Shown here one piece after another: positions 23,901 to 36,331 of a stretch of 64,000 bases of DNA. The translations under genes were made by a program, and so were the position numbers. The notes under the pieces are model-generated. The model was given only the letters and a program-made list of their open reading frames with translations. It did not search any database and had not been told where the DNA came from. Each line of letters opens with the position of its first letter. Positions within the stretch are counted from its first letter, which is position 1. Source of the stretch: Bryoerythrophyllum caledonicum (lineage: Eukaryota; Streptophyta; Bryopsida; Pottiales; Pottiaceae); NCBI GenBank assembly GCA_963971425.1, contig OZ020517.1, forward strand, positions 18,442,904 to 18,506,903. The letters are read 5' to 3'.

Positions 23901-24769
23901 CCTACTATAAAATATTTTGAAAAAAATCAATTCAAAAATACTTTTAAAATACAAAATGTCATTTAAATTCACAAAACATATGTATATGAACACCGTTTGA
24001 CCAAATAGCATTAATAACTGGAAACATCATAGAACACCAAAAATGCGCTAACAAGTTAGATTTATTCCAATCAAGTTATGTTGGATGCTTGTTGAACACA
24101 AAGATGTATGTAGTCCCATGTGAGTGGCCAGAAAGCCCCCCACTATTTTGTTCTTCCTTTTTTTTAGTTTTCATACAGAATTGACCAAGTTTAGGATAAA
24201 ATGGTGAAGAACCCATCAATTAGAGTTTAACTCCTAATTAATAGGCCTAGTGCTAAGGTTGTGACACTAAATTTCTCTATTTTTCCCCCTCCCTACTAAC
24301 ATGCCGAGAAGCGCAATGAAAATGGGAAGAAAGTAAAAGATTGGAAAAAAATAAAATAAAAAGGCCTCGAAGGAAAGGGCTAAAAATTAGGAAATGGCCC
24401 AAAAATCCTGGGAAAAATCAGGAAAGTGCCTCCTAGCATGTAGAATGTTATTTTATTTTAGGATTTGACTAGTTAAATGGGAGGTTGACTGTTGGCTAAA
24501 AATGTTTAGGAAACTTAAAAAACGCTAGAAAATTTAGGTAGGGTAATTAGGGTGCTAGAAATCCAGCTGTGTGGTTGGTTTCCAAATGTTTAAGTAGGTT
24601 GCAAATCACAGGCTAGATAGCATTAGAACTAGTTGAATTAGTATTAAAAGAAATTAGGTGTGAGGCACTTTTCCGCGCACATGGCACATAAAGAGTTTAG
24701 CTAGTTAGAGCTACTACAAATTTAGGAGATAGAGGCGGTGTGTCACGCTGTAGGCGGCGAATTAATGGC
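20947..24769. other. Very AT-rich intergenic DNA, nothing recognised
   Basis: I find no gene or complete mobile element. A (TA)n microsatellite spans about 22537-22560. Open frames are short and low in complexity. The stretch 24240-24700 is somewhat richer in GC but shows no coding signature. Confidence 0.55.
22537..22560. repeat. (TA)n microsatellite
   Basis: Twelve TA units in a row. Confidence 0.95.
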
Positions 24770-26400
24770 TTCATACTAATTGAGTCAAAAGAGATAAGTG
24801 CAAGGCTGGTGACATGGGGAGGAAGAGAGCTGCTGGAGTGAAAGTACAACAATACGCAAGGTCGTGGGTGGCTAAGTTTGCAAATTTTTTTTTGTCAGAT
24901 CGAGAAAAAAAAAACCCCCCCTGCTCTGGGGAATCTCTGGTGACACTAGGTTTTTGCATGGTTAGCGCTGGGAGACTATGAGGCTGTTTTCGATTGTGGA
25001 GTGCAAGGAGTGGATGGCAAGGAGTCAGGATTGGAGGTTTGATTGTAGAGACGGCTGGAGAGAGTGCCGTGAAATGGAGCCTGTTTGGAGTTTCGGCAAT
25101 TGAAGTGTTTTTTCGTGTGTTTTTTTCACATTTGGTGAATTGCAAATGCAGAGTGAGTCGTGGAGCATGAGTCTGTAGAGGTGAGTCTGTGGAGCGTGAA
25201 GGCTGAAGAGTGCGACAGAAGAGGCTACGGGTTTTGAGACTACAGAGTGTGAAGTCGGTTGGAGTGCCAGACCTATGTGAGTGCAAGTTTGCGGAGTTTT
25301 TTCTGAGATTACTGGAGAGAGTGCCGAGAAGTGGCCGCGTAGGTTTGTAGTTTTGTATCCGTTGCCGCGATTATTGCAGTTCCTGTCGGTGTATGGGTTG
25401 AGCGCGTCTATGTGTGTGTGGACATGAGCGGTGAATGTGGACGCGAGCCGTAAAGTTGCCTTGGGGTTTCGTGGACCGTGGTAGCCCTCGGAGTTCCATT
25501 TTCGTGCGGGAGCTCCCGACGATTACCTTCTCTATCGCCTCGCGCTCGAGCAAAGTGTATGGAACATTGTTCCTAGTGTGGCCAAGGTTCAATGATTGCG
25601 AGCTCTCCTGCGGCGACGAGCCTCCGCAACGGGAAGGCCATGTTGTCAGGTCAGGTGTGCACGGAGGCGGCCTTGGATTGCAGCCCAACGGCGAGGGTGA
25701 CGTCGATGCAGATGTGTGGTAGATCTCGACCGTGGACAGGTAGCCTGTCTGTAGACGCGGAAGAAGAGAGTTGCATTGCGAGTGGAGTTGTTTTGAAGAA
25801 TCTTCAACCATTGCTCTTGTTGACACCGCGAGCCGACGCTGTCCGACGGTTTGTGCAATCAGTGTTCCGGTTCTTAAAAGCCCTCATTGCGCGCTGGCGG
25901 TCGTGACACGGTTTTGATGAGGCGGTGAAGGTTTGAGACACAGAGAAAGTAGTGGAGGAGAGTCGTTGAACAAAGTTGACCGTTTGCGAGGAGGATTAGT
26001 TGCGGAGCCAGGTGTTGGTCTGCGGCAGGTGTCCCAGGAGGAGGAGTTGATCAAGGCTGGAGTGCGACTTCAATATGGTGGAAGAGTTTGGAGCCGTGGA
26101 GGCGGAGAATGCGGCGAAGGCAATCAGTGAGCTGTTGAAGGAAGTGGATGAGAAGAGAGACAAACGACAAGGGCGAGCTAGCCATCTAGTGCGGGCCGCA
26201 ACTACTCCGTCAGCTTCGTTGCGGCCCCGGAGAGCGGACGATTCCGCTCTGCAGCGGCTGACCACTCTACTTCGCGTGATCGCCAGCTTTCTATCAGCCG
26301 GCTGTCGACCGACACAATTGTCTTCCATTGCGGATCTCACGCTCAGGCTCAACCTCACACGGATATGGCAACGTGAAAGCAGCTCGCATCGTTACTTTTG
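24770..26400. other. GC-rich patch without a recognisable gene
   Basis: Composition rises sharply above the surroundings, and frames of 65-171 codons are open on both strands. None shows a known domain, and none has a convincing chain of splice sites in one frame. A plus-strand stretch at 26075-26160 reads AVEAENAAKAISELLKEVDE, a plausible amphipathic helix, but it is isolated. Candidates are a decayed gene, a retroelement leader, or a non-coding transcript with a CpG-rich promoter. Confidence 0.35.
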
Positions 26401-28440
26401 AGGGCGCCATTATGCACGCGTAGCGGAATGCTCCACATTTGTGTGAACCTAGGGGCGACATCGTGTTTGTGGGCTTGGATTACGAAGAAGAGGTACATAA
26501 ACCTTGTGTGAGCTGTGACCTAGACTCCATGTGTGTGTGTGTGAGCTGCGACTTTGGTTCCTATGTGTGTGGACGCTGTGATCAGCTCCCTGGACATGCG
26601 TGAGATGTTTTTTTTGATGTTTTTTTCTCCATTGTGTTAAGCTCAAGATTTAAAACGAGTTAGGCTCAAAAAAGTTTGAATTTGGCCTTAGCATGTGAAA
26701 GTTATGGATGTTTGAACTTGACCTTGCCTAATGCCCTACTGTAGTAGATTTCTAAGGGCTGAAGCGTAAGTATGATGCATGCAACATCATAGTTGAGTAG
26801 GAATAAAAAAAATTAAGAAGGTTAGAGTCAAAATTTGCAATTTTAATGTGGGGTAAAGGAATTAGGAATTGTCGAATTTTGGGAAAAATTCAAATTAAAA
26901 AATTAAATAAAATAAAAAGATGGTATTTTTTTTTAACTAAAAATTAAAAAAATACATATATATATATATATAGAAATTACTTTTAGGGTTACTTAAAGTG
27001 TGCATGGTAAAAATCAATTACTTAATAAGTAAGATTAATTAACACTTCATTCCGGTGGAATAAAATATTTAGGCCTGGTAAGTAATTAATTCAAGGGATT
27101 AACTGAATTTATTTATTTAGGTAAAAATAATTAGGGTACAGTAAAAATTGGATAGTAAGAATCCGAACTCAGAAAAAATAAAAATAAAAATATTTTTTTA
27201 AAAATAATAAATTAATTAAATAAAAGATAAGTAAATACAAAATTACAATTTAAAAGTTAAGGGTCAGCACATGGCGTGGATAAGAACACAACCATAGGAC
27301 CTTGTGGATTGAAGATTAATCTCTTTAGGAGGTTCATTTTTGGTTTCACATCTCAAATTCGGTATGTTTGATCTTGCCGAACCAATCCATTACATTATTG
27401 TTTTAATATATATAGATTATTAACCACAATATTTGCTTCTCTAAACCATTCTAATTGGTTAAAAACTCGTGATGGCGATTTTTATCCAAAGTTTAAAGAA
27501 TTTTCATTATTCAATTATGTGTTGAATGTGAAGCAAATAATCACATCTTGTTGGGAGGTAGTTTACTTTGCTTACACAAAAATAATTACAATATATTAAA
27601 AAAAATCCACTTGTTTCAGATCCAACTTTAAATCAGTTCTAAACTTTAAAAACTTCTAACTAGTAATTTTACTAGATTTTACTTGATCTTGATTTACAAA
27701 ATTTTAACTATATTTATTTTTTATCCAATCTTAATTACTTTTATTTATCTAAGTAGCTCTTAAATAGCCTTAACTAAATTTTGTTTTAACCTATATAATT
27801 TTTTATAAACTTTAAGACACTATCAATTCAAGTTGAGTATTTTTTAATCAACCTTCAACATTTTTAATCTTAATCCTAAGTTATATTTAATTCATTCTTA
27901 AAACCTATTGATTGTCCATAATTGATCTTTATATAACCTTAACCAAATTTTATCTTACTAATTATTTTGATTTACCATATTTATTTTGATTTATCTCAAT
28001 TACTTTTTATTTATCCTAGTTACTTCGCTTATTTTAATCACTATAAACCAACACTAAATAAAATTTAATATAACGTCTAATTAATCTCTAATGAACTTAG
28101 AAGTAACATTTAATTAGCTTTCAATTATCTCTTGGTTCATTTTTAATTACACTTATTCTTCGATTATTAAACCTTATTGTAGGCATACTTAAAACCTAAA
28201 CGTTAAAATTCACCGGGTGTAAAAAAATGGAATTAACTAGACAGGCTAATAGACTGGTGTAATTTTCTATATTAAGTGTGGCACAATAAGTTGCACTAGA
28301 ATAAAATAACTCTATTTAATAGAATTTTCCAAACTAAACTTAGAGCAAAAAGAAAGAGAAAGAGAAAGAGAAAGAGTAGTCCAACAAGAGGTATAGTAGG
28401 TCTAAAAGTGGAAAAAGAAGTAAGGTTCAAAGCCTCATGT
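26401..28440. other. AT-rich intergenic DNA with simple repeats
   Basis: It contains an (AT)n run at about 26956-26973 and a GAAAGA-type run at about 28351-28377. No coding evidence was found. Confidence 0.55.
28351..28377. repeat. (AAAGAG)n short tandem repeat
   Basis: Four consecutive 6-base units are visible. Confidence 0.9.
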
Positions 28441-28699
28441 GTGGCGTTGTTCTCATTACTAGATCTTTAAATTTGAAGATTTTGCACCCATTTTAAATTT
28501 TACCTTTTTATTAACTAGACTAGTTCTCTAATCTAACTTTTCTATCAAAGGTCATATGAACATATGGATTGCACCGTTGTGTTCAAAATGCCCAATTTTG
28601 GCCAAGGGACTCACAACCTCCAGTTTTTAGCAAGCTCTTACTATTGTAGGTTGGTCGCAATCTCAACGTCACTCGTACGCACTTTTAGCTCATTCTACA

Positions 28700-29130
28700 C
28701 ATCCTTTTGAAAAATGACTTTCACCAATGATCTTAAAATGACCAAATGTATAAGAAAATATTTTCACTCCCTACACAATTGTATTAAATATACTACATCC
28801 TCTCTCTAACTCTAAATAGTGATGTACAAGGAATTAATATCATGCTTAACATGATGATAATAAATTTAGACCTTGTGTAGTGCAAAAAATTTGACACCTG
28901 GAGAAGTTTAAATCTACTAATCCACTCAACGCATGAAAAAAATGAACTAATTTCTCTACTTCAAACACAATAATCTTTTAATCCTCTTAGTCAATGTTCA
29001 TGAAATTTTGTGAGCATCTTACTTAACAAGTCTTAATTTAGATCCTATGCTTGAAATTTGAAATATAAGTTTCCGTTTTGTTCTTACTCATTGCATGAAC
29101 AATTTTGAAGTGTTTTTAGTATGAAATTGT
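28700..29130 (+). repeat. Decayed copy of the TTAA-element family
   Basis: The stretch 28825-28975 aligns with 56515-56660 in the same orientation. Shared pieces are ATCATGCTTAA, TTTAGACCTTGT, AAAAATTTGA, CTACTRATCYACTCAACGCA and a run ending AACACAATAATC / AACACTAATATC. Terminal TTAA motifs cannot be assigned with confidence. Confidence 0.65.
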
Positions 29131-29949
29131 CAAGGATTTTTAGGATTAAGTCCCCATGTTCCCTCCATGTACCTCCACGAAGTTGCCAAAAGCGTGCTGA
29201 TGGCTTCAAATGCCTTCACCACCGCATTTGAATTAGAAGGATTAGAATGTTGAAACAAACTCTTGAGAACCGTTTTTGTAACAATGCGATGCTTGGTGCC
29301 AAATTGGCCTTTCCAATCTTTGAAAATTTTATTTTACAAAGATAAATCTAATGCAAAACTTTGACACTAAGTGAAGCTTGCTGATCCTTTAGCGCCCATA
29401 AGCCCGAAATGGGACTCTGGTGGTGCTAAAACTCAATTTGCATGAAATCCATGAGAAATTAGGTTTCGAGATATGAGGTTCAAATTTGCGCACTCATTAC
29501 ACGAACACTCTCCAACAATCACATCATGATTTGGATTATAGAACTCTTGGAAAAGCTAGGAATACAACACAAAATACACCAAATACACTAAAATATAGTG
29601 AATACTATGCCACATATTATGTCGTATTTCACACACATGCACATCGATTTTGGTCTTAAATTTTGATTGAACTTTGTCTTTAAGACATTCTTCATTATTT
29701 TGTGACTGTTGATCTCCCTCCTCACACACAAAACTTCTCTTTTGATTCGTATAAGGTTGGAACATTTTTGTATACAATCAAGTAGGAAAAAGCAAAAAAA
29801 TCACCAATAATTGTGTATAAATGTTTTCTTCACATATGATATGTCAATGCGAAGCTATCAACCTAGTGCACATGTGAACCGTTCTAATCCACAACAATAA
29901 GAATCTATTGATGGTTAAAGTAGTACACCCTCCAAAATCCACAGTTTTC
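29131..29949. other. Intergenic DNA, probably repeat-derived
   Basis: Short phrases (for example GGGACTCTGGTGGTGC at about 29408) echo the TTAA family, but I cannot align this stretch over its length. No gene is seen. Confidence 0.35.
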
Positions 29950-30167
29950 ACTACCAATGTAGGGTAACTTTAAACACTATAATCTATTCCATCAGCCGTT
30001 GGATGTTGTGCAAAATTTTGCCCAAAGTTGAGGTCATGGGTTAAGTTCAATTTGGTAAGGATAGATATTAATATTAGGCATTGAATTTTCATCAAATCCG
30101 GTTCAAAGAAAAAAATCAGCAAAAATCTTGGTTTTTCAAGAAACATCCTCTGGCGGTAAAGGGTTAA
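29950..30167 (+). repeat. Decayed TTAA-family end with AAAGGGTTAA terminus
   Basis: It ends GGTAAAGGGTTAA at 30167, like the right end of the outer element at 42801. Its block CCATCAGCCGTTGGATGTTG matches, in inverse orientation, the block around 60740-60760. No intact left end is visible. Confidence 0.5.
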
Positions 30168-30638
30168 ATGCAAGGTAGATGAATAATTTTTTTCTTCACT
30201 TCACATTCCATATCTTCAATCCGTGCAAGAGTATGTGAATAGTACTATAGGTTAGAATCTTACGATTGGAGATTAAAGTAATGACCTTATTTCTCCTTTT
30301 TGCGCTCAATACTAAAAAGAGCAGTGAAAGTGTCTTTGATGAGAAATAGTCAAGGAATCAGAGGGGGTTAAAGGTGTAAGATTTCATTTGACATGAAATC
30401 CATTAAAAAACATATTTTCAGTTCTAAAGTTCATACTGTAGCACCATACCAAGGTTGCCATGTACATCCAGAAAAAATATTATTTAAAACAAAATATAGT
30501 TTTTTTTACACCTTAAAAGATGATTTTTTCGAAATTTAATTTTTAGCAAACAATTACTGAAAATGATCTTAAGACATAGCAAAATATCACATAAAAAATG
30601 CCATAATAAGTCACGCCTCATTACCATCGTCAAAAGCA
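30168..30638. other. AT-rich intergenic DNA
   Basis: No coding or structured feature was recognised. Confidence 0.5.
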
Positions 30639-31290
30639 GGATCGACATAGCTGCAAGAATTAACCTACTTGCAGAATTATGATTCAAGCCATTCTGCAAA
30701 GGGAGGGCAATATCAAAAGGGAGGGCAGCGACCATGCAAGTGGGGTAAATCCTAGACCCTAATCCTAACTACAAGCGCTGTCACATGGTCATGTTCAATA
30801 CAAAGAATGTCATGCCTCTAATGAACTGGGTCAAAACTTGAATGTCAATACAAGTAGGCAGTTATTAATGTTATTAATGTTGTGGCAAAGAATGTCATGT
30901 TCAATACAAAGAATGTCATGCTTCATTGAACCTCTGCTACTTAAAAAAGGTGACAAAGATATGCAGGATCAACAAATCATACAGAATTTGCGAAGACACT
31001 GATAACTGCCTACTTGCAGAACGTTTTTTCAGGCCATTCTGTCAAAAGGAGAGGAATATCAAAGAGGAAACCGAGCACATAAACCCTGAACCCTGATCCT
31101 AAGTCCAAGCCCCTAACACGACCATGTCCAAAACGAAGGCTTAAGATACAACGAATGCCATGCTTCATTAAACCTCTGCAACTTAAAAATTTTGACAAGA
31201 TATGCAGGATGATTATTCCAGCCATTCTGCCAACGGAAGAATACAAAAGAAGAGGAGACTGGCCACGAAAACCCTAAACCCTAAAACGAA
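30639..31290. repeat. Three diverged tandem copies of the UMPS downstream flank
   Basis: Units open with GCAGGAT at about 30639, 30963 and 31205 and contain GCCATTCTG at 30688, 31033 and 31221. They then carry a purine-rich tract, a CCCTRAWCCYTR telobox-like phrase, and (in the first two) AATGYCATGCTTCATT and CCTCTGCWACTTAAAAA. The last unit lies directly at the 3' end of the UMP synthase gene, so its downstream flank has been tandemly copied away from the gene. Confidence 0.7.
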
Positions 31291-31302
31291 ACCCAACTCA
31301 AC

Positions 31303-32739
31303 TCACAGGCTTTGCTCGTACGCCGTCCACCCGGCGTGGCGATACTCCTTGGCCGCGGCAGCAGGGTCCGCAGCCTTGATGATCCCGCGTCCCACGATGA
31401 TAATGTCACTCCCTCGCTCTCCGACGACGGAGGAAGGCGTGTTGTACTGCTGGCCGAGAGCATCTCCGCCGACGCGCATCTGCACGCCCGGCGTCATGTG
31501 GATCAAGGCGGGGCTGCCGGGTCCTCCAACCCATGCAGCAGGGTTGGTGGAGATGAATCCGATGACGAACTCGGGGTGGTCCTCGGCGATCTTCGCCGCG
31601 GCTTGGGTGTACTCGCCCTTGGCCAGGGTGCCCTTGGAGCTCATCTCCGCGAGCAGCAGCAGCCCGCGGCCGCGCGGCAGCCCCGCGACCTTGAGCCCGT
31701 CCACGATGCCCGCGCCGGGCACGACGTGCGCGTTCGTGATGTCTGCCCACTCCACGATCTTGTACAGCCCGCCCTCGTACTGCATGCTCACCGTGTTGCC
31801 GATGTCCGCGAACTTGCGGTCCTCGAAGATGAGGAAGTCGTGGCGGTCGGCGATCGCGCGCAGCTTCGCGGCGAAGTCCGGGGTGAAGTCCGGGAGGATG
31901 TCGACGTGCGTCTTGAGCACGCAGATGTCGGGTCCGACGGTGTCGGCGAGCTGGAGGAGCTCGCTCGCCGTGCTCACGTCCGCAGCGACGGACAGGTTGC
32001 TCCGCTTCCGCTCCATCAGCTCGAACAGCTTCCGGCCGGTTGCGTTTTTCGAAAGTCCCGCCCTCTCCCCGAATGGGAGGCGCCGCGGCGGCGGGGGAGG
32101 AGCCGCGGAGGAGGTGGCGACGACGGGCACTGAGGTTTGATTCTCGCTCAAGAACTTCTCGACCGAGTCGGCGACCTCGCGCGTGAGCTTCCCGTGGCGC
32201 ACCAGCACCTCGACGATGCGCGTGAGCTTCAAGGCGGCGTGCAAGCGCAGCCCGTGGCTGGCGAGCGTCTGTGGGCCGCCCTGCTCGCGGTCGATGAGAA
32301 CAACAACGTCGGCGACCTGCAGCCCGACGGCCTTGAGCGGCTCCACGGTCTCTAAGACCGACGCCCCGCTCGTCACGAGATCCTCGATGATGAGGCACTT
32401 CTGCCCGACCGTGAAGAAGCCCTCGATGGCCTTCTTGGTGCCGTAGTCCTTGACCTCCTTGCGCCGCATCACCATAGGCACGTCGTGCTTGAGCGAGATC
32501 GCGGTGGCGATCGGCAGCGCCGTATAAGGCACCCCGCAGATCACATCCTGCTCCACCCCGGCCACCGTCGCCCACACCGAGTCCGACACCTGCTGCAGGA
32601 GCGCCGGGTACGACACGATCACGCGCAGGTCGATGTAGATGGGCGACGTGATGCCGGACTTCAGCTTGAACTCGCCAAACTTCACCGCCTCCACGCCATG
32701 CAGCGCCAGCACCAGGCTCTCCACCGCGGCGTCCTCCAT
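31303..32739 (-). CDS. UMPS: Bifunctional UMP synthase (OPRTase + OMP decarboxylase), intronless
   Basis: This encodes the last two steps of pyrimidine synthesis, orotate to OMP to UMP. I start at ATG 32739 ([15 protein letters not shown]), giving 478 residues; the frame opens a few codons further upstream but without ATG. The OPRT domain (about 1-200) has [19 protein letters not shown], the PRPP-binding [11 protein letters not shown] (about 117-127) and [11 protein letters not shown] Pro-rich linker follows (about 205-228). The OMPDC domain (about 232-475) has [12 protein letters not shown] with the catalytic Asp307, Lys309 and Asp312, then [14 protein letters not shown] and IIIVGRGI. All key residues are present. 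OPRT-OMPDC order is the usual plant and animal fusion. There is no intron and GC is far above the flanks. The stop is TGA. Confidence 0.97.
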   Translation of the reverse strand: MEDAAVESLVLALHGVEAVKFGEFKLKSGITSPIYIDLRVIVSYPALLQQVSDSVWATVAGVEQDVICGVPYTALPIATAISLKHDVPMVMRRKEVKDYGTKKAIEGFFTVGQKCLIIEDLVTSGASVLETVEPLKAVGLQVADVVVLIDREQGGPQTLASHGLRLHAALKLTRIVEVLVRHGKLTREVADSVEKFLSENQTSVPVVATSSAAPPPPPRRLPFGERAGLSKNATGRKLFELMERKRSNLSVAADVSTASELLQLADTVGPDICVLKTHVDILPDFTPDFAAKLRAIADRHDFLIFEDRKFADIGNTVSMQYEGGLYKIVEWADITNAHVVPGAGIVDGLKVAGLPRGRGLLLLAEMSSKGTLAKGEYTQAAAKIAEDHPEFVIGFISTNPAAWVGGPGSPALIHMTPGVQMRVGGDALGQQYNTPSSVVGERGSDIIIVGRGIIKAADPAAAAKEYRHAGWTAYEQSL

Positions 32740-32810
32740 CGCCGCGACACACGGCAAAGCAAGCGCGCGCGCGCGTGTGGGAATGTAGGCTTCGGCAAAT
32801 GCGAGGAGGT

Positions 32811-32831
32811 TAAACCCTAAACCCTAAACCC
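32811..32831 (-). promoter_or_regulatory. Telobox cluster upstream of UMPS
   Basis: Three consecutive AAACCCT units lie about 70-90 bases before the UMPS start codon. Teloboxes of this kind are common near transcription starts of plant housekeeping genes. Three units are too few for an interstitial telomere. Confidence 0.65.
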
Positions 32832-33924
32832 CAAGAGTTAGAGGTCTGTATCGAAATTGGAGGAGGTTTGATTGTCTGTGATATTAGAGGTGGTTTTGAG
32901 GACAGGAAAGGGTGGGTTTTTCGGGAAAGCTAGGGAAATATCTCCTTTCGTAGGGAATCTTTCAAGGGTATGGAATTTTTGGACTTTGTGGAAAGTGGAA
33001 CTTGTGGGCTTCGAATATGAAATTTCAACTCTAGCCATAATCTATCTGATGCATCTCATCTGATGCAGATTATCAGTGCAGGTTATCGATGTATGCTATC
33101 ATCATCCCAGGTTATGAACGCCGGATATGTATCAACGTAACTTTATTTAAGGAATGAACTTTGCCGTAACTTGAACAGTCGTTCCGGAGTTGTGGTGATT
33201 GGCATGATTGTTACCGTATATTTATTTCAATAGAGGCCGCCATTAATATCTCCCACAGTAACTTACTGTCCGTTTTTCCGAAACCAACTTCTTTTCCTTC
33301 TCAACCATTCAGCTTCCAATGTACAGTGGAATGAAAATGTTCTGCTTGGAACTCAATCTTCATAACCGATAAAAATAAATGCTCACCGAAAGAACAAGTT
33401 TTTTCATTTGTGAACCTCTCAAGATTTACTAGCGCATGACTGCCCCAGTATCACTTGGGTATCACATCGATATCATCCGCAAACTGTACATCTAGTGCGT
33501 CGGTGGCAGAGTGGAATAATGCTGAAATGTGGTAGTTGAAGATTCTAGCGCCAAAGAGACTACTTTTCTTAGTTAAAAAGCGGAACGGACAGAACCGTGA
33601 CACGAGTCCTCACGAATACTTGTGTACTGCCGCACCTGCAACACTGCGTCTCGCGCCACCATTATTGCACTGCCACCAGATTATTAGCTCAGCCTCACTC
33701 ATCGAACAGCCGCAACGATACCAGCTTGAATCACACTCACACACACCAACTCAGTCGATACTAGAATCGATCAGTGATATCGATGCTAGAGTGTGGGACT
33801 GTACTGTAATTAGAGCACCGACGTTGTGTAAATTTAGCTGAAGGTCTTACTAGGATTCGTGTTTCATGAAGGTCTAGCTAGGATTTGTGTTTGATTGCAG
33901 GTTTGGAGGATTTTGGTTTTCGTT
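32832..33924. other. Intergenic DNA and 5' region of the GT92 gene
   Basis: No independent gene is seen. The sequence TTTGATTGCAG at 33890-33900 is a good splice acceptor 24 bases before the GT92 start codon, so a 5' UTR intron is likely. CACACACACC-type runs lie near 33740. Confidence 0.45.
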
Positions 33925-36331
33925 ATGAGGCGACATCTGGAGCATTGCCGGCGGCGTCTCTGGTTGCGGAGAGTGTGCTATGGCCTCATGGTGCTCGCCG
34001 CTGTGGCCGTCTTTGGCTTCATGGGCTTTCAACCTGATCAAGGTACTAGGTTTCCTCAGCCTCTCTCACACAAGTCTAGAATGCCAGCTTTCTTTGTCTT
34101 GGGTTAGAGTTGCGGTTTGTTGAACTAAGTAGGGTTTCTGGGTGGTATTTACTTGGCTAGTAGAGTTCTGTATGTTAGGGAAGCTGTTCATTAGGGTTGC
34201 TGAGTGATCCCTGACCTTCGAATTCGTTTATGCGGGATTGATTCTCCGGTTTCCATTTCAGGTTGGCTTTACGGCTTAGGTACGCTTTGAATAAGGTCAA
34301 TTGTTGAGAGCTTATGTCGAGGGAAGTGAGAAGCGGAATTGGTTGCAAGCGTTAATTGCTTTCATTTGCAGACTCACTGGAGTTGTTGTGAATCCCACCG
34401 TGTCAGTTGTATTTTCATTACCCTGGTTGGTTATTCTCCTTTGCAGGTGTTTCGTCTAATCGCTCTGTGCTCACCCTGCCGACCAGCATGAACATTTCAT
34501 ATTCCTGGCAACGAGGGACGAGAGTGCAAACCCCGGGGGCGCAGATAGAAGACGTGATTAGCTTTGGCACGGAAGTTCTGTTCCTGGTGTCAGTGCCCCC
34601 TACCTTCAGATTCCCCAACAAAGAAAGGCTGCGCTGCGGATTTGGGAGCGCCGAAACCAAGGCCCTGGCAATGCACCTCCAGGGCTCTCTCGCGGCAGTG
34701 GTGTGCACTCCACCGCCGCCAGATCTCGTCTGGGACACAAGCTCGGCTTCCATCAAAGACCAGGGAATCATCATCAATGGCAGCCCCGGATACCGAGCGC
34801 CTCTGCTCTGGAACGACACCAAGGTTGTGTACGAGGTGTTCTCCACGGAGAGAGACGTGGCGTTGTTTGCACATGGGCTCAACCAGACGCCGGTTGCGGA
34901 GCCTTCTGCGTCGGAGGAGCTGAAGCAGTTCAAGTGTGTGTACGCTAACCGGTTTGAAACGGCAGTTACTGCGCAGGCCAATGAAGTATTCAGGTGTGGC
35001 CACCCGCCCAAGGGCATGGTGGACGCTGTTGCTGGCAAGAAGATGGCTCTGAAGGTTCAAGGAACGACTCTTCCTTCCGTCGCGTATTACAATCCGGAAA
35101 CTCAGGTCTGATCAAACCATAATCTTGTCAAGTCACCTGGAGTTTGAAGACGACACCTCCTCTTTCGACTACTGTTTCCAAATGGTTATGAGATCAATAG
35201 AAGAGCTCGGTGGTCTCTAAACTCGATTTGAAGAAGTTGTAGGCTATCTTTGAGGGCGAAGCAAGAGTGTGCACGAGATTTGCTCTGATGAATAGCACCT
35301 GCCCTTCTCTCCTTTGAGAACTAGTTGAAGCTTACTTTAAAATGCAAAAAGAGGGTGTATCTTATTCAAAATCTTTACAATACTTTCGAGTAGTTTGTTT
35401 ATCTGATCACTTTCTTGTGACGTGCCTAACATTGCAGGTGCCACCAACCAAGGAAGGTCCATCGCCGAAGAAACGCGCCGCGCACCACATCTGCGCGTGC
35501 ACCATGATCTACAACGTGGCGAAGTTTCTGCGCGAGTGGGTGTACTACCACAACCACCTGGGCGTGGAGAGGTTCTTCTTGTACGACAACAACAGCGAGG
35601 ACAACCTGGACGCGGTTCTCGCATCTCTCGCCGCCTTCAACGTCACGAAGCGTTCCTGGCCGTTGGTGAAGACGCAGGAGGCCGCCTTCTCGCACTGCGC
35701 CTTGACAGCCAAGCCTCACTGCGAGTGGATGCTCTTCATCGACGTCGACGAGTATTTCTTCCCGAGCGAGCCCTTCTTGGCTCAGAAGAACTCCACCATT
35801 CTCGCCGCTTTCATCCAAGAAGTTGCGAAGAAGGAGGACGCAAAAGTGGGACAGATTGCGACATACTGCAACAACTATGGACCATCAGGGCTGAGAGTTT
35901 CCCCTCCCAACGGCGTCACCCAGGGGTACACATGTAGAATCAAGCGCCACAGGCGGCATAAGTCAATCGTGCTCCTGGATGCTGTCGATGAATCGCTCTG
36001 CAACCAGGTGCACCACTTCAACCTGAAGGTGCCGTATGTGAAGGAGCAGGTGAGGCCCTGGGTTGCTATCGTCAACCACTACAAGTTCCAGGTGTGGGAC
36101 GAGTTCAAGACGAAGTTCCACCGCCGCGCGGCGACGTACGTCGCGGATTGGACCGAGGAGCGCAACCACGCGTCCAACGACCGCGTTCCTGGCCTCGGGA
36201 CCAAGCCTGTCAAGCCGAAGGATTGGGAGTCCAGATACTGCGAAGTGCAGGATTTCAGTCTCCGGAACTACACCCGGAGAATCTTCGCGACGCCGGGCCG
36301 AGGTGGAAAGCTGCATCTTGCGTGGGAGTAG
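33925..36331 (+). CDS. Glycosyltransferase family 92 protein, type II membrane, 3 exons
   Basis: The exons are 33925-34042, 34447-35105 and 35438-36331. All introns are GT-AG and the phases join to 556 residues ending TAG. An Arg-rich cytosolic start (RRHLEHCRRRLWLRR) precedes one membrane span (about 18-35), the topology of a Golgi type II enzyme. The third exon holds the GT92/DUF23 catalytic region. It contains ICACTMIYNVAKFLREWVYYH, LGVERFFLYDNNS, and WMLFIDVDEYFF with the DVD metal-binding motif at about 361-363, followed by QVHHFNLK and AIVNHYKFQVWDEFKTKF. GT92 includes the plant beta-1,4-galactan synthases (GALS), but I cannot tell whether this protein is a GALS or a sister clade. A 3' UTR intron is likely (GTACCG at 36420 to TTGCAG at 36540). 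Confidence 0.93.

Noticed and set aside
24771..25826. Two long minus-strand frames (171 and 151 codons) in the GC-rich patch
   Set aside because: There is no recognisable domain, the opposite strand is equally open, and residue composition is odd (Ser/Thr/Pro/His/Leu-rich). I would not call genes here.
31202..32140. 312-codon plus-strand frame, and a 448-codon second minus-strand frame, over UMPS
   Set aside because: These are shadows of the GC-rich UMPS coding sequence. They have no domain, and the UMPS frame carries all family motifs.
32740..32757. UMPS start at an upstream TTG codon
   Set aside because: The first ATG at 32739 gives the usual N-terminus, and plant nuclear genes rarely start at TTG.
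32811..32831. Interstitial telomeric repeat
   Set aside because: Only three AAACCCT units are present. The position near the UMPS start fits a telobox better.
33497..33540. tRNA-like phrase GTCGGTGGCAGAGTGG
   Set aside because: No cloverleaf can be drawn: the T-arm consensus and a matching acceptor stem are missing.
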